In this document: positions 54,269 to 64,000 of the stretch, piece by piece
Layout: the number at the start of each line of letters is the position of its first letter
Numbering within the stretch: the stretch's first letter is position 1
From: Platerodrilus igneus
Taxonomy: Eukaryota > Arthropoda > Insecta > Coleoptera > Lycidae
DNA: 64,000 nucleotides
NCBI GenBank assembly: GCA_036346225.1
Contig: JARFIW010001111.1
Location: forward strand, 744,001-808,000
Direction of reading: 5' to 3'
Translations under genes and position numbers: made by a program
The notes under the pieces: generated by a model
Told to the model about the DNA's origin: nothing
The model's input: the letters and a program-made list of their open reading frames with translations, nothing else
The model's database searches: none

Positions 54269-54274
54269 AGTTAA

Positions 54275-54596
54275 AATATGTTTATGAATATTTTTTTATT
54301 GAATATTATCTAACTGTGTGATCATACAAAATTTCATGAAATTTTCTATGGGTTAAAGCGTCTTTAATATATAGCCTAAAATTAAATATAACTATTTTAT
54401 TTGTCTTTACAAAAAGCTTTGTATAAATGTTTATAAAACATCACATTAAGATTGTGATTGTCTGATTAGTTATCCTATACATGTTATAGAAATAATTGTT
54501 CAATTGTTGACAGAAATTTCAATATAAAAGTTTAGTAGCTTTCTTGTCTCCGCTTATGTCAGAGTCTAATTTCCCTTTTTCATTCCCTTGAGATCA
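54275..54596. other. spacer between the long-TIR element and the hAT element
   Basis: AT-rich, no gene seen. It is the target DNA of both insertions. Confidence 0.5.
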
Positions 54597-54604
54597 GTCT
54601 ATTG

Positions 54605-56984
54605 CATAGGTGGGGAACCTGCGGCCTCGAGGCCGCATGCGGCCTCCGCGAGGTTCTTGTGCGGCCCTTTGCCACCTAGTACAAAATGGTAGAGTTCGTT
54701 TCAAGCAACTATTGTACATCAACGCCATGACAGTTGCGCGAAAAATCCCGCCAAAGACAGTCATATTGTAACATGACGTCAGAATACTAGTCTGAAACGG
54801 ACTCTAAAACGCATGAGCGAGGCTCTGGCCCACAGACCAACTGTTGCGATCTTCAGCAAACTGTAGTTAACAGTGCGTGCTTATAATAGTTACATGGTTT
54901 TATTGTATTTCTAGAAAGTATACACTTTGTTAAAGATATTATTTGATATTCGTTTTTTTATCCATCATGTCAAATAGTAAGAGAAGAAAATTAGGTGATG
55001 AAAACAGAACATTTAATGTAGAATGGGAGTTAGATTTTTCTTTACTGCTGAGAAAGATAAAATGATGTGTTTGTTGTGCAATACAGTTTTAAATACTTTA
55101 AAAAAAGCGAATGCAAATAAACAATATTTGACTCATAAAGAACATAAATATTTCGCTTTAGAAGGTGAATCACGAAAAGCTGCACTTCAAAAGTTGAAAA
55201 ATGAGAGTGCCTTTGTAAATCAAAATTCCGCTGCAGTTGCTGTTACGTATAAAATAGCACATATACTTGGAAAAAGGGGCAAACCATTTAGTGACATTGA
55301 AATAATTAAAGAATGTATTGTTGAAGCAGTGAGTATGTTAGATCCAAGAAATGTCGACAAATACAAACAATTACCTCTTTCAAGAAGAACTGTAACAGAT
55401 CGACAGCACGAATTAGCGCAAAATGTAACAGAGCAACTTCATACAATGATACAAAATGAAGATGTTTATTTTTCAATTGCTTTAGATGAAAGCACTGATA
55501 AAACAGATTCGGCACAAGTTTTATATTTTATTCGTGCTATAACTATAGATTTCCAATGTTACGAAGAACTACTTGCGTTGGGTACACTAACTGGAAGAAC
55601 TCGCGGAGCCGATATTTTCGAAAACTTCAAAGAAGTATGTAATAAATTACAATTGAATGTCAGTAATTTAGGCAGTGTCTGCACCGATGGCGCACCTTCC
55701 ATTAGAGGCAAAAAAAAAGGATTCGTTGCTTTGTTAAAAAAGGAAAACTTAAACTTGAAAAAATTGATATCATTTCACTGCATTTTGCATCAGCAAAATC
55801 TTTGCGCAAAATCTACCATTTTGCAAGACACTCTGGATAGAACCATTGCCATTGTCAACTATATTCGCGTAAATGCAATGCGTCATCGTGAATTTCGGCA
55901 GATGCTCTCTTTAGATGAGGAAACGTATAGTGTTGACCTACCATACAACTGCAAGGTTCGCTGGCTATCAACAGGTCAGGTTTTGATAAAAGTTTTGTCT
56001 TTACGACGACAAATTTTAAACTTTTATCAAGAACAAGGAAAACAATGTGATCTATCAGATGAAGTATTTCTCAGAAACCTTGCATTTTTGTCTGATATGA
56101 TTACAAAACAAAACAATTTAAATATTTGCCTGCAAGGTGAAACGAGGTATATTTATGAAATGTGGCAAAAGATCCAAGCGTTTAGAAAAAAATTATCATT
56201 TTTCAAAACATCGCTTTGTCGATCGGAAATATCTGCACAACACTTTCCGGAGCTAGCTAGAATGTTAAATGAGCAGAACTGTGAAAATAAAATATTCGAT
56301 GAATATGTAGGTGTCTTGGATTGTTTAATAGATAGATTTTCTGATTTTGACGAGCACACTCCTGCTATGAAACTGGTATTTGAACCACATTTAATAGATA
56401 TATCCGAGGCTCCTGCAGAACTACAAATGGAGTTAATTGATTTAGGGGAAGATAGTACCATCAAATCCCTTTTTAACGCTAAAAAGGATTCCATAGAAAT
56501 CTGGAAAAATGCTGTTGAATATCCATGCCTTCGAGAACATGCTCGCCGTTTACTTTCATGCTTCGGAAGTACCTACTGTTGCGAGACAACATTTTCTCTC
56601 ATGTCAAAAATAAAAACAAATTTAAGAACGCAAATTACAGATGCACATTTAGAGGATCAATTAATACGAAGCTTGATCCAAATATACAATTACTGTCAAA
56701 CAAAAAACAAAGCCAAATAAGTCACTAACTTAGTGAATAAAAAAATATTTTTTATTGTACTTTTTTATAATATTTTTATATTATTTTAGATGTATATTAT
56801 ATTTAAAATTTTGTAGTATTATATTTTATTTTTTCTAAAAAAATGCAATAAATTGTTAAATCTATAGAGAAACTATAATAATTTCACAAAAGTCACTTTC
56901 TTAGGTCAATCAGCTTATGCGGCCTCTCTTATTGCTGCCTAATTTAAATGTGGCCTCTAATGGTAAAAAGGTTACCCATCTCTG
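54605..56984 (+). mobile_element. hAT DNA transposon, 2.38 kb
   Basis: Terminal inverted repeats CATAGGTGGGGAACCT (left) and CAGAGATGGGTAACCT (right, read inward) match at 13 of 16 positions. They fit the CAGNGNTGGGCAACCT ends of GTF2IRD2/SPIN-like hAT elements. The 8-bp target duplication is GTCTATTG/GTCTACTG, with one difference. One transposase gene fills most of the element. Subterminal GCGGCC motifs (about 54,624-54,665 and 56,928-56,960) are typical of transposase-binding sites. Confidence 0.9.
54968..56720 (+). CDS. hAT transposase (GTF2IRD2-like), one frameshift near the start
   Basis: It cuts and pastes the element. The ATG at 54,968 begins SNSKRRKLGDENRTFNVEWE, the family's N-terminus. 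The rest lies in the frame of 55,023-56,720 (565 codons), so one base is gained or lost near 55,030-55,045. Then follow a BED-like finger (CLLCNTVLNTLKKAN, HKEH), the first catalytic region (FSIALDESTDKTDSAQ), the second (CTDGAPSIRGKKKGF), FHCILHQQNLCAK and VRWLSTGQVL. The C-terminal hATC dimer region reads FGSTYCCETTFSLMSKIKTNLR and ITDAHLEDQLIRS. Length and domains are complete for the family. Apart from the one shift the gene is intact, so the element was active recently. Confidence 0.9.
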
Positions 56985-56992
56985 GTCTACTG

Positions 56993-58507
56993 TAAACTCC
57001 GCAGCCCTTAAAGGCCGATGCTAGTTCCGCCAAAGTATATTTATCTTATACTTTGTAGTAAACCTACTCCCTATCTCCTCGGAAAAGGGTACGGTGCATC
57101 ACTATTATAATAGTGTTATGATATATTGGTAAATTGTTGCCTTGCTTTTATTACATATAGGATAAAAGCGCATTTTAAATTAATCTCTTTTATGCAGATT
57201 GTGAATTAAAAATGTATTAGTTATAATAATATTTTATTTTATTTTCTTCCATTTAAGAAACGAATTTAAATTACTCTGGCTTTGCAAAGATTTTGTATCA
57301 ATATATCCTTTTCAGTTCAACTCGTGCGTTGTCATTGGTGTAGAATGAACTGCAATGTAGTAATGGTCGGTTGTTTGTATTATTATGGTGGATAGTGGCG
57401 AAGTATAATTATTAGTGATAAAGTTGTATGTGCATTATAAAGTTATTGCTAGCGACAATTTCATTATTCAAGAAAATTATTAACATCGACAGAGAAGGTA
57501 CCTTCCATATAAAAGATTTTAATGGTTTCCCATTCTTTTTTTTTAACTGTAAAGCATTTCTTGACGGAACAATCTATATAAATAATTAGAGGACTTCACT
57601 ATTAATATGAATACGCAATGCTATCTAAATACAATGTTAAAGTATAATTAAATATTGCGGGCGCGTCCTGTCCGTATAGGTTATGTATACCCATGATCTT
57701 AAATTATTAGCCTGCTTTTCAAATTACACGATCCATAAATCGTAATGTACTCTGAAAGTTGCTATAAATTATCTCGTTGTTAAATTTTGTTGTAGATGTT
57801 TGCCATAGTAGAATTTGACCAAAATAAAGGTGGAGGTGTAGCTATCGTGACGAGTGACTTTTAGACAAAAACTATTACGTCACGGTTTGTGCATGAGGAT
57901 CCGCGTTGTGTGGCGCAGGCACACAATATTGTATTCGAGAGCAAAATAACATAGTAAATGTTAGATGTAGGTATATACGGATAAATAGATATGTAAATAC
58001 TGTGAAAATGCTTTAAATAACAATACAGTTTTCAAAACATGTCAATTTCAATTTTTTGTGTGTCCCATATATTGGTGATAACTTGTATGTATATTAATCT
58101 GAATGATTACTGATAGTATACATATGTAAAATATTGTTTTTAACCAGCACGTTATCCAGTCTTGCAAATATACTCTATTTTAATTGTGTATGAATCGTTA
58201 AGTAATTGGTTTTTGTTGTTCAAATTACTAAAAGAATAGATTATCATCCTGGTATTTTATTAATCAAATAAGCCAACATCTACATCTGGTTTAATAATTG
58301 TGCTTGCACATATGTTCATTATATTTCATACTTAAACATTGTATAATTGTTTAACAGCATTCAATATAAAGTCTCAAGAGGATTATTAATAACATGTTTC
58401 CGATTTTTAACAATTCTTTGCACACTGTAATCATATAATATCCTTTTTATATAATATAATATAATAAATCATTATGAGCCAGTACTCTAAATGTATTAAA
58501 AAATTTG
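56993..58507. other. unassigned, AT-rich
   Basis: No gene seen. It precedes the PHD-finger gene and could contain its promoter or 5' untranslated part; a (TATAA)n-like run lies at 58,448-58,468. Confidence 0.4.
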
Positions 58508-59290
58508 ATGAACAATTGTCATCCCTGTGATGGTTGCAAAAGGCAATTCTGCCGTGAATGTGCCGATCTTTCAGCATCAGAGGTGAGATGTTTGGCCCTG
58601 AAAAAGCGTACACTAAAATTTTATTGTTCGAATTGTGAAGCTTGTATACTCCAGATACCCTCTCTAATCCAGAAAGTGGAGAAACTTACCACTCAAGTGG
58701 AGGCTCTCGTGAATTTACATCAAAAGATCCCCGTGCAAGCAGCGCCCAGTAATGTTGATCACTTCCAACTAAAGGAGCGCATAATTTTAGAAGTGATGGA
58801 AAGGGATAAGTGCAAATGCAATTTAATTATATTTGGAGCTCCAGAAAATAACATGCTTATTAAAGAAAATGAAAATATAAAATCAAGTGATGAATCATTA
58901 CAAAAAACTGATTTTGATCAGGCATATATAAAACAAATTTGCTCCTCACTAAAGGAGCCTAGTATTGCCGACAACATTGTAAAAATAATGAGATTAGGCC
59001 AACCAGTAGCTAATAGACCTAATCCTAGACCATTAAAGGTTATTTTTCGAACTCGCGAATTAATGATGAATTTACTACATCAGTCTAAATATCTTAAAAA
59101 CATTGCAGTATACAAAAATGTATTTATGTTTTCAGATCGTACACCATTACAAATTGAACACTATCGAAATTTAAAGAAACTATTAGATGAACGTATAAAA
59201 GAGGGTGAGCAGGATATCAGAATTAAATATATTATGGGTATTCTTAAAATTATTAAAACTAGTTGTTATACTCCACCTGTTCTAGTCTAA
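58508..59290 (+). CDS. LINE ORF1-like protein with PHD-type finger
   Basis: An intact frame of about 260 residues from the ATG at 58,508. The N-terminal zinc finger reads CHPCDGCKRQFCRECADLS, then FYCSNCEAC, a PHD-like cysteine pattern. A coiled-coil stretch (LIQKVEKLTTQVEALVNL) follows. The middle domain has KCKCNLIIFGAPEN, IMRLGQ and RPLKVIFRTRELMMNLL, the arrangement seen in ORF1 proteins of CR1/L2-type non-LTR elements and their domesticated relatives. It ends in KLLDERIKEGEQDIRIKY-type sequence. No ORF2 follows within 5 kb, which is unusual because LINE copies normally lose the 5' end. It is either a deleted element or a captured host gene. Confidence 0.75.
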   Translation: MNNCHPCDGCKRQFCRECADLSASEVRCLALKKRTLKFYCSNCEACILQIPSLIQKVEKLTTQVEALVNLHQKIPVQAAPSNVDHFQLKERIILEVMERDKCKCNLIIFGAPENNMLIKENENIKSSDESLQKTDFDQAYIKQICSSLKEPSIADNIVKIMRLGQPVANRPNPRPLKVIFRTRELMMNLLHQSKYLKNIAVYKNVFMFSDRTPLQIEHYRNLKKLLDERIKEGEQDIRIKYIMGILKIIKTSCYTPPVLV

Positions 59291-59572
59291 GGTATACTGT
59301 TAAAGTCCCGGCGTAATTAATAGGAGCCACTACGACAGTTGGCAATACATATAATAAACACGTACGTAATATTGTGCAACAAAATATTACGTCAGATGTG
59401 AGTCTCAAATTATTGTATCACATGCAAAAAAACAGATAAATGTACTCACGTAAAATGTGGAACTTTTTACAACATGGCAGCTATAGGATCTTGGCGTTAG
59501 TTGGACGTAGGTCGGCCTTCGCCCTTCGTCGAAACCAGATTAATTTGTCTTCTCTCTTCTACCTACATATAC
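59291..59572. other. spacer with a short repeat shared with 61.8 kb
   Basis: 59,345-59,410 (ATAATAAACACGTACGTAA, then CAACAAAATATTACGTCAGATGTG) is repeated in the same orientation at 61,785-61,852. No gene is seen. Confidence 0.6.
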
Positions 59573-60325
59573 CCTAACTTAAATTCTAGAAAATGTTTAT
59601 TTTAGGCGCCACCTGGTTTTTTCCAACCGATAACACGTCTTCCGAATTACCAGGAAACGGAATGTGTAGCCCCATTGTTTTTGACTACATCTATAAGTGC
59701 GCACACGAGTCTTTAATGTGGCGCAGTTATAATCGACTGCACAAATTTGTCGGGGAGCATGAAACACTACTAAAACTAAAACAATTGCGACGAGTCGCCT
59801 AATCTAAATACTATAACTCAAGCTAACATTGCAGTTTTCTCCGTGCATACGCACATGAGCGTTGCATCTACACTGTTTCTTCTTTGGCAAGAAAATGCCC
59901 AAATTTCAAAATGTCCAAAGAACAAGTTGCTATGCACTTTAGCAAATTTTTAAGTACTGGTACTCTGGCTTAATAAACAATACATATCAAAACTTGTTCA
60001 TGACATGGTTGTGAATTAACAAATTTACCAACAGTACCATCTTACTAATTTCTTATATTACTAACCTAACAAATTACATTCCTATCATTAGGTTAGCTTC
60101 TTCACTCAATACTTAAAAAAATAATTCCTACGTCTGATCGTAAATACCAAACGTTAGGAAGATAAAAAAAGATAAAGCAAAATCTCAAGTTATTATCAAA
60201 GATAATAGGTAAGATAACGATATTAAGATAAAGTTATTATCAAAGATAAAAAGTGAAATAACGATATTAAGATAAAGTTATTATCAAAGATAATAGGTAA
60301 AATAACGATATTAAGATAAAACTAG
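59573..60325 (-). repeat. GATA-minisatellite repeat element, copy 2
   Basis: Inverted copy of 6397-7190: GGCGCCACCTGG near 59,617, the same body, and a minisatellite at 60,183-60,325 of 44-bp GATAATAGGTAA/GATAACGATATTAA units. The frame at 59,593-59,802 lies inside the repeat and is not conserved as a protein. Confidence 0.75.
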
Positions 60326-60444
60326 ATAACAATAGATGGATCCGAAACGTCCCAGCACGCTAAGGTACGCTACGACTAGTGCACTAAAGATATAGCGTAG
60401 AGTTCCCCAGCTCACCAAGCCGTTTCGTCACCCATCCCAATTTG

Positions 60445-61233
60445 TTTGTTTCGCCACTAAGGCTCTTCATTTGGAAGTCGTATCGGACTTGTCGACTGAT
60501 GCCTTTATCGCTTGCCTTTGTCGTTTTATTGCTCGTCGTAGTCGGTGTCAACACATTTTCAGCGACTGCGGCACAAATTTCGTCGGCGCTAGTAGCCAAC
60601 TTTTAAAAGATTTCCGACACTGTGCAGAATCGTTAGCCATTTCGTGGCATTATAACCCCCCGTCAACCCCTCACTTCGGAGGTATTTGGGAAAGCGCCGT
60701 TAAATCGGTGAAAACTCACTTATTTCGTGTTGTTGGAAACCAAGTGCTCACGTAAAAGGAGTTTCATACTTTAATCACACAGATTGACGCATTGTTGAAC
60801 TCAAGACCTTTGTGCAGCATAAGTTCGGATCCCAATAATCTTTCGTCACTGACACCAGGTCACTTTCTAACTTTAGAACCCTTGATAGCACCTCCGGACC
60901 CAGACTTGTCTCATTTGAAAATCTCTAGGCTCTCTCGTTGGCAGTTGATTCAAGCCATGCTTCAAAGTTTTTGGGTTCGATGGCACAATGAGTATTTACA
61001 CCAATTGTATCAACGTGGTCGGTGGTACAAGTCCAAGAGACTCGACGGCGTTGACATTGGTACTTTGGTGCTCATCAAAGAAGAGGGTGTTCCTCCTTTA
61101 AATTGGAAACTTGCCAGAATTATAGAGCTTCATCCTGGAAGCGATGGGGTACCTCGTGTAGCCACCGTAAAAACTTCACGAGGCAATTTGAAAAAACCAA
61201 TGATCAAACTATGCCCATTGCCGTCTCAATAAT
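60445..61233 (+). pseudogene. BEL/Pao integrase core and C-terminus (fourth element)
   Basis: The frame opens at FVCFATKALHLEVVSDLSTDAF, with the first catalytic D. It continues through FSDCGTNFVGASSQL (second D) and THFGGIWESAVKSVK (E), so the DDE triad is complete. One TAA at 60,753 interrupts it. The frame then reads LLNSRPLCSISSDPNNLSSLTPGHFLTLEPL, WQLIQAMLQSFWVRWHNEYL, TLVLIKEEGVPPLNWKLARI and HPGSDGVPRVATVKTSRGN. This ends at the stop after the family's KLCPLP. It is the best-preserved BEL/Pao gene here. Zinc finger, RNase H and RT are missing to the left, replaced by the GATA-minisatellite repeat. Confidence 0.9.
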
Positions 61234-61386
61234 AAATATTAATTATTTTAGTATTTTTTATTATAGTTTCGTAAGCAGTATTATATTCATTTAGTTTTAC
61301 ATACATACAAGACTCGGTCAAAATTAAAATTTTCGTGTTAAGTTTAAGAAAAAAAAATAGCGCAAAGCTATTTTTGGTGGGCAGAA
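61234..61386. other. BEL/Pao 3' untranslated stretch and purine junction
   Basis: Non-coding. It ends TTTTTGGTGGGCAGAA before the LTR, as in the other BEL/Pao elements of this window. Confidence 0.55.
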
Positions 61387-61740
61387 TGTTTCGTATTAAT
61401 TAAAACTCAAACTATATAGTGGAATAAAATTGTGCAGTGCGCTTGCTCTTCTTATAGTGAAACGCGTACGAAAGTCGTTTTGTTACGTTTATCGAAAACT
61501 CTTCATTCGAGCTAGTACCGGAACGGTTGTGCGGGACAACCTATCCACACAATAAAGTATAGTGCTTGTAACAGTGCATTCAACTGACTCCCCTGGGGGC
61601 ATTGCAGCAACATTGAAGAGGACCACACACCAAGGACAATATTGGTGAGTGAATTTATGCATTTTGTTTGTTTTTATATGCATACAAATTTTTGTTTTTA
61701 AAGCTCGCGTTTTGTTATACTTTCGCAATACAGTTCACTA
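61387..61740 (+). repeat. BEL/Pao LTR (3', part)
   Basis: It begins TGTTTCGTATTAAT after the purine junction and contains a GTGAGTGAAT donor-like sequence near 61,646. The right limit is uncertain; the shared repeat at 61,785 follows. Confidence 0.55.
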
Positions 61741-62435
61741 AAATTAATAAGACGCGCCAGCACATTATTCAAGTTAATTAATTACATATATAATAAACAC
61801 GTACGTAACCTTGCGCAACAAAATATTACGTCAGATGTGCGTTTCAAAAAACAACCGAGAATTCGATAAGGTATCAATAAAAAGCGATAGCACCTCACCA
61901 CGAAGTTCAATAAAAAACAACGAAAAAAATGTTTATATGTTATGATGACTTAGTAGAAGGAGAAAACATGTAATGATATAGGATAAAGTGGGCAACTGTA
62001 ATAGTTCAGAAGAAAACACATGGAATAGAAACTCCTAGTTTTTGGCAACTGCAAATATGGACTATTTCTTACAATGGCATAGGCCGCGGCTCCTATGTGA
62101 GCCTAAAGAAAAAAGCATCTACTCAAACATCAGCTAAAACCAATCACAAAAATTTAATGAGTTATTATAACCAAAGTTACGACAATCACCACAACATTAA
62201 ACGATGTAAGATAAATACTGAAAACAAAATAACATGTTGTAGAAAAGGTGCGAGGATTGATTAAATGAAGCGACAGAGTTATACTGGGGGACCTAGACAA
62301 TAAACGGATATGTGACTAACAATAAATTCAAGAAAAAGTCAACAAGTAGCAAAAAGATAGCTAGTTTAAGGTAAATAAGTTAAACGTGTAGAAGATAGGT
62401 GCTGTATAAGAGAAGGAATGAGTAAATGAAGTTAA
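61741..62435 (-). other. gypsy 3' non-coding region and shared repeat
   Basis: From 62,435 down to 61,853 the minus strand matches 4812-5425 after the other integrase copy. At 61,785-61,852 lies the short repeat shared with 59.35 kb. No LTR of the gypsy element is recognisable here, so its 3' end appears lost. Confidence 0.55.
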
Positions 62436-63410
62436 CTAATTCATAGTAGGGACAGAAACATTAGATAAATCGTTAAGGAAATGGAACGTGACAAATTTAA
62501 TTAACATTTGGCTCAGCAGAGAATGGTTTAAGTTCTTTAATATCCACCTTCCTTGGCGTTTTCCTGCAGCATCTTGAAGTTTATAGATAAGTGGACTAAC
62601 GACACGAGTGACCTCACATAGAATGAATTTAGAGGCTAATTTTGAAGAAAATTTCTTAGTTGCATCCGATAAGACAATTATTTTTCCAAACATGTTCGTC
62701 AAAGGCGAAGGAAATATTTCGTTTACGCAGATTATAGTGATCCTTACTTTTTCGTAAGCTTTGAGCAACTTTTTTCTAACGTCGTTAAAGATAGAAGGTA
62801 ATGATTGTTGGTCTTTGTCCCAGCGTACTTTTTCGTCAAATTCAATTACGTTAGTATCGTCAGGAACTGAACCATAATAGCTACCATCGATTGGGGTATA
62901 TCTTCCAAAAACAAGAAATGACGGAGTAAATTGGGTAGCTTCGTGTTTGGATGTACGCAAAGCTTGAGAAATTTTAAAGATATTTTCATCCCATCTAGTA
63001 TGGTCTGAATCGATATAGGAAGAGATAGCAGTAATTAAAACTTTATTTACTCTTTCGGCAGGGTTTACCTGGGGATGGTATTTTGCGTTAAACCAAAATT
63101 TTTGGACTTTGTAACTCTTAACAAAATTTTGAAAATCTTTTGAGATGAATTGCGCTTTATTGTCGCAAAGAATAGTCTGAGGAACACCGAAGATAAGAAA
63201 TACAGTTTGCTCTAGGAATTTAATTATAGCGGCAGATGTGGCTTTACGTAACGGTTGCACCATAACAAATTTAGAAAACCAATCGGTGACAACTGAAAGA
63301 TATTGGTTACCTTTTTTTGATCTAAGGAGAGGTCCTAATAAGTCAAGCGATATTAATTGAAAGGGATAAGATACACGTTTAAAGTTATCCATTAAGCCAG
63401 AACGAGCCTC
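62436..63410 (-). pseudogene. Ty3/gypsy integrase core and C-terminus
   Basis: On the minus strand from 63,392 the frame holds SLDLLGPLLRSKKGNQYLSVV (first catalytic D), FGVPQTILCDNKAQFISKDF (second D region, DNKAQF for the usual DNG.QF) and NAKYHPQVNPAERVNK with the E. TPSFLVFGRYTPIDGSYYG and the C-terminal VTRVVSPLIYKLQDA and GRWILKNL blocks follow. A pair of frameshifts near 62,640-62,760 scrambles the linker, as comparison with 4213-4811 shows. A TAA at 63,409 separates it from the zinc-finger frame. The catalytic core is otherwise complete, so decay is recent. Confidence 0.88.
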
Positions 63411-63605
63411 TTAAGAGCTCTTCTGAGAACCACAAATTTTACAGTTCCTAATATAACGACAGACAGATTGTTTTAATGTGGGCCAATAATATAATTCAGA
63501 TATTTTAGCTAGGGTTTTCGTAACACCAAGATGAGCAGTTATAGGATCATCATGACACAATTTAAGAACCTCACTGCAGTAGCGGTAGGGACAACAAGTT
63601 TCCAT
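63411..63605 (-). pseudogene. Ty3/gypsy integrase zinc-finger region
   Basis: The frame holds the HHCC finger. HDDPITAHLGVTKTLAKI supplies the two histidines, and YYWPTLKQSVCRYIRNCKICGSQK supplies the two cysteines (CKIC). A frameshift near 63,575 separates it from the RNase H frame, and a stop follows at its end. Confidence 0.85.
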
Positions 63606-64000
63606 TCAGGGATGTTAGATATGTTGCGGGATGAGGAAGATACAGATTTATATAATCTATTACTTGTTACACGGAAGGTAGGGAATTTATCGGGATTTTC
63701 AAAAACTTTCTTGATCATATTGAGATACCAGGCGTCAGGAATTAAATCTGGAAGATTAAGAGAAACGACATCACGAGATAAGGCATCACGTACGATATTT
63801 AATTTGCCAGGTCTATGCCTAACGTCAAAGGTAAATTGAGAGATACGCAAGTTCCATCTTGCCAAACGACCTGCGGGTTGTTTTAAGTTATTTAACCATG
63901 TAAGGGCTCCACAATCAGTAATAACTGTGAAATGTGTACCTTCAACACATCCTCTAAATTTTTCAATACCAAAGATAACCCTTAGTAGTTCACGTTCGGT
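63606..64000 (-). pseudogene. Ty3/gypsy RNase H (runs off the right edge)
   Basis: On the minus strand the window's last bases encode TERELLRVIFGIEKF, FTVITDCGALTWLNN (catalytic D) and ARWNLRISQFTFDVRHRPGK, then NIVRDALSRD. This is the C-terminal part of the Ty3/gypsy RNase H. The frame continues to a region before integrase (63,539). RT and gag should lie beyond position 64,000. The element is antisense to its neighbours in the window. Confidence 0.88.

Larger units (their letters stand above)
41106..54274. mobile_element. 13.2-kb Maverick/Polinton-like element with 1.3-kb TIRs
   Basis: Inverted arms 41,112-42,428 and 52,956-54,268 begin with AGTAGAGTATAATTGACAAT. They are flanked by AGTTAA on both sides (41,106-41,111 and 54,269-54,274). 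A 6-bp target duplication, long TIRs and a 5'-AG terminus are the marks of Maverick/Polinton integration. The arms encode a zinc-finger protein of the type linked to Polinton-like family-B polymerases. The interior encodes a frameshifted, unidentified multi-domain protein and carries duplicated minisatellite modules. I see no integrase, protease, packaging ATPase, capsid or polymerase domain, so it is a derivative, or a related but distinct lineage, probably moved in trans. Confidence 0.8.

Noticed and set aside
59593..59802. Open frame of 69 codons
   Set aside because: It lies in the GATA-minisatellite repeat, and the other copy does not preserve the frame.

Overview
The window is eukaryotic repeat-rich DNA, most likely from an insect or another arthropod. 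It is AT-rich and built almost entirely of transposable elements. The families seen are BEL/Pao and Ty3/gypsy LTR retrotransposons, an R1/LOA-type LINE, a GTF2IRD2-like hAT element, a Myb/SANT (zeste-like) remnant and family-B DNA polymerase elements. I cannot name the species. No conventional host gene is certain. The best open frames are a hAT transposase, a LINE ORF1-like protein with a PHD finger, and a C2H2 protein at the end of a long-TIR element.

Layout. 1-2.1 kb: AT-rich DNA, a GGTTCGG tract and three ~318-bp tandem units carrying tRNA-like Pol III promoters. 2.1-8.4 kb: a BEL/Pao reverse transcriptase split by a 5.1-kb element with 610-bp terminal direct repeats, which holds a Ty3/gypsy integrase end. 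8.4-11.9 kb: an errantivirus-type LTR with primer-binding site, then AT-rich DNA. 11.9-18.3 kb: a decayed BEL/Pao element (gag, protease, RT, RNase H, integrase C-terminus, 3' LTR) whose gag is broken by a family-B DNA polymerase fragment on the minus strand.

18.4-37.5 kb: a third BEL/Pao element whose integrase is split by a 16.2-kb LTR element (20,142-36,352; 4-bp target duplication, primer-binding site, polypurine tract). That element contains a LINE (27.4-35.0 kb), which is itself split by an unidentified 1.9-kb insert with a 10-bp target duplication. 37.7-39.8 kb: a lone LTR and a Myb/SANT pseudogene.

41.1-54.3 kb: the most unusual object. It is a 13.2-kb element with ~1.3-kb terminal inverted repeats beginning AGTAGAG, flanked by the 6-bp duplication AGTTAA, as in Maverick/Polinton elements. 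The arms carry iteron-like repeats and a zinc-finger gene resembling the N-terminal part of polymerase-linked proteins. The interior holds a broken multi-domain protein, possibly a replication initiator, duplicated minisatellite modules and a strongly G-over-C skewed segment. No integrase, capsid, packaging ATPase or intact polymerase is visible.

54.6-64 kb: a nearly intact hAT element, the PHD-finger ORF1 gene, a second copy of a GATA-minisatellite repeat, a fourth BEL/Pao end (integrase and LTR), and a Ty3/gypsy pol running off the right edge on the minus strand. Nesting gives relative ages: each interrupted element is older than its insert. Several frameshifts, especially at 48-54 kb, are one-base homopolymer differences and may be sequencing errors.
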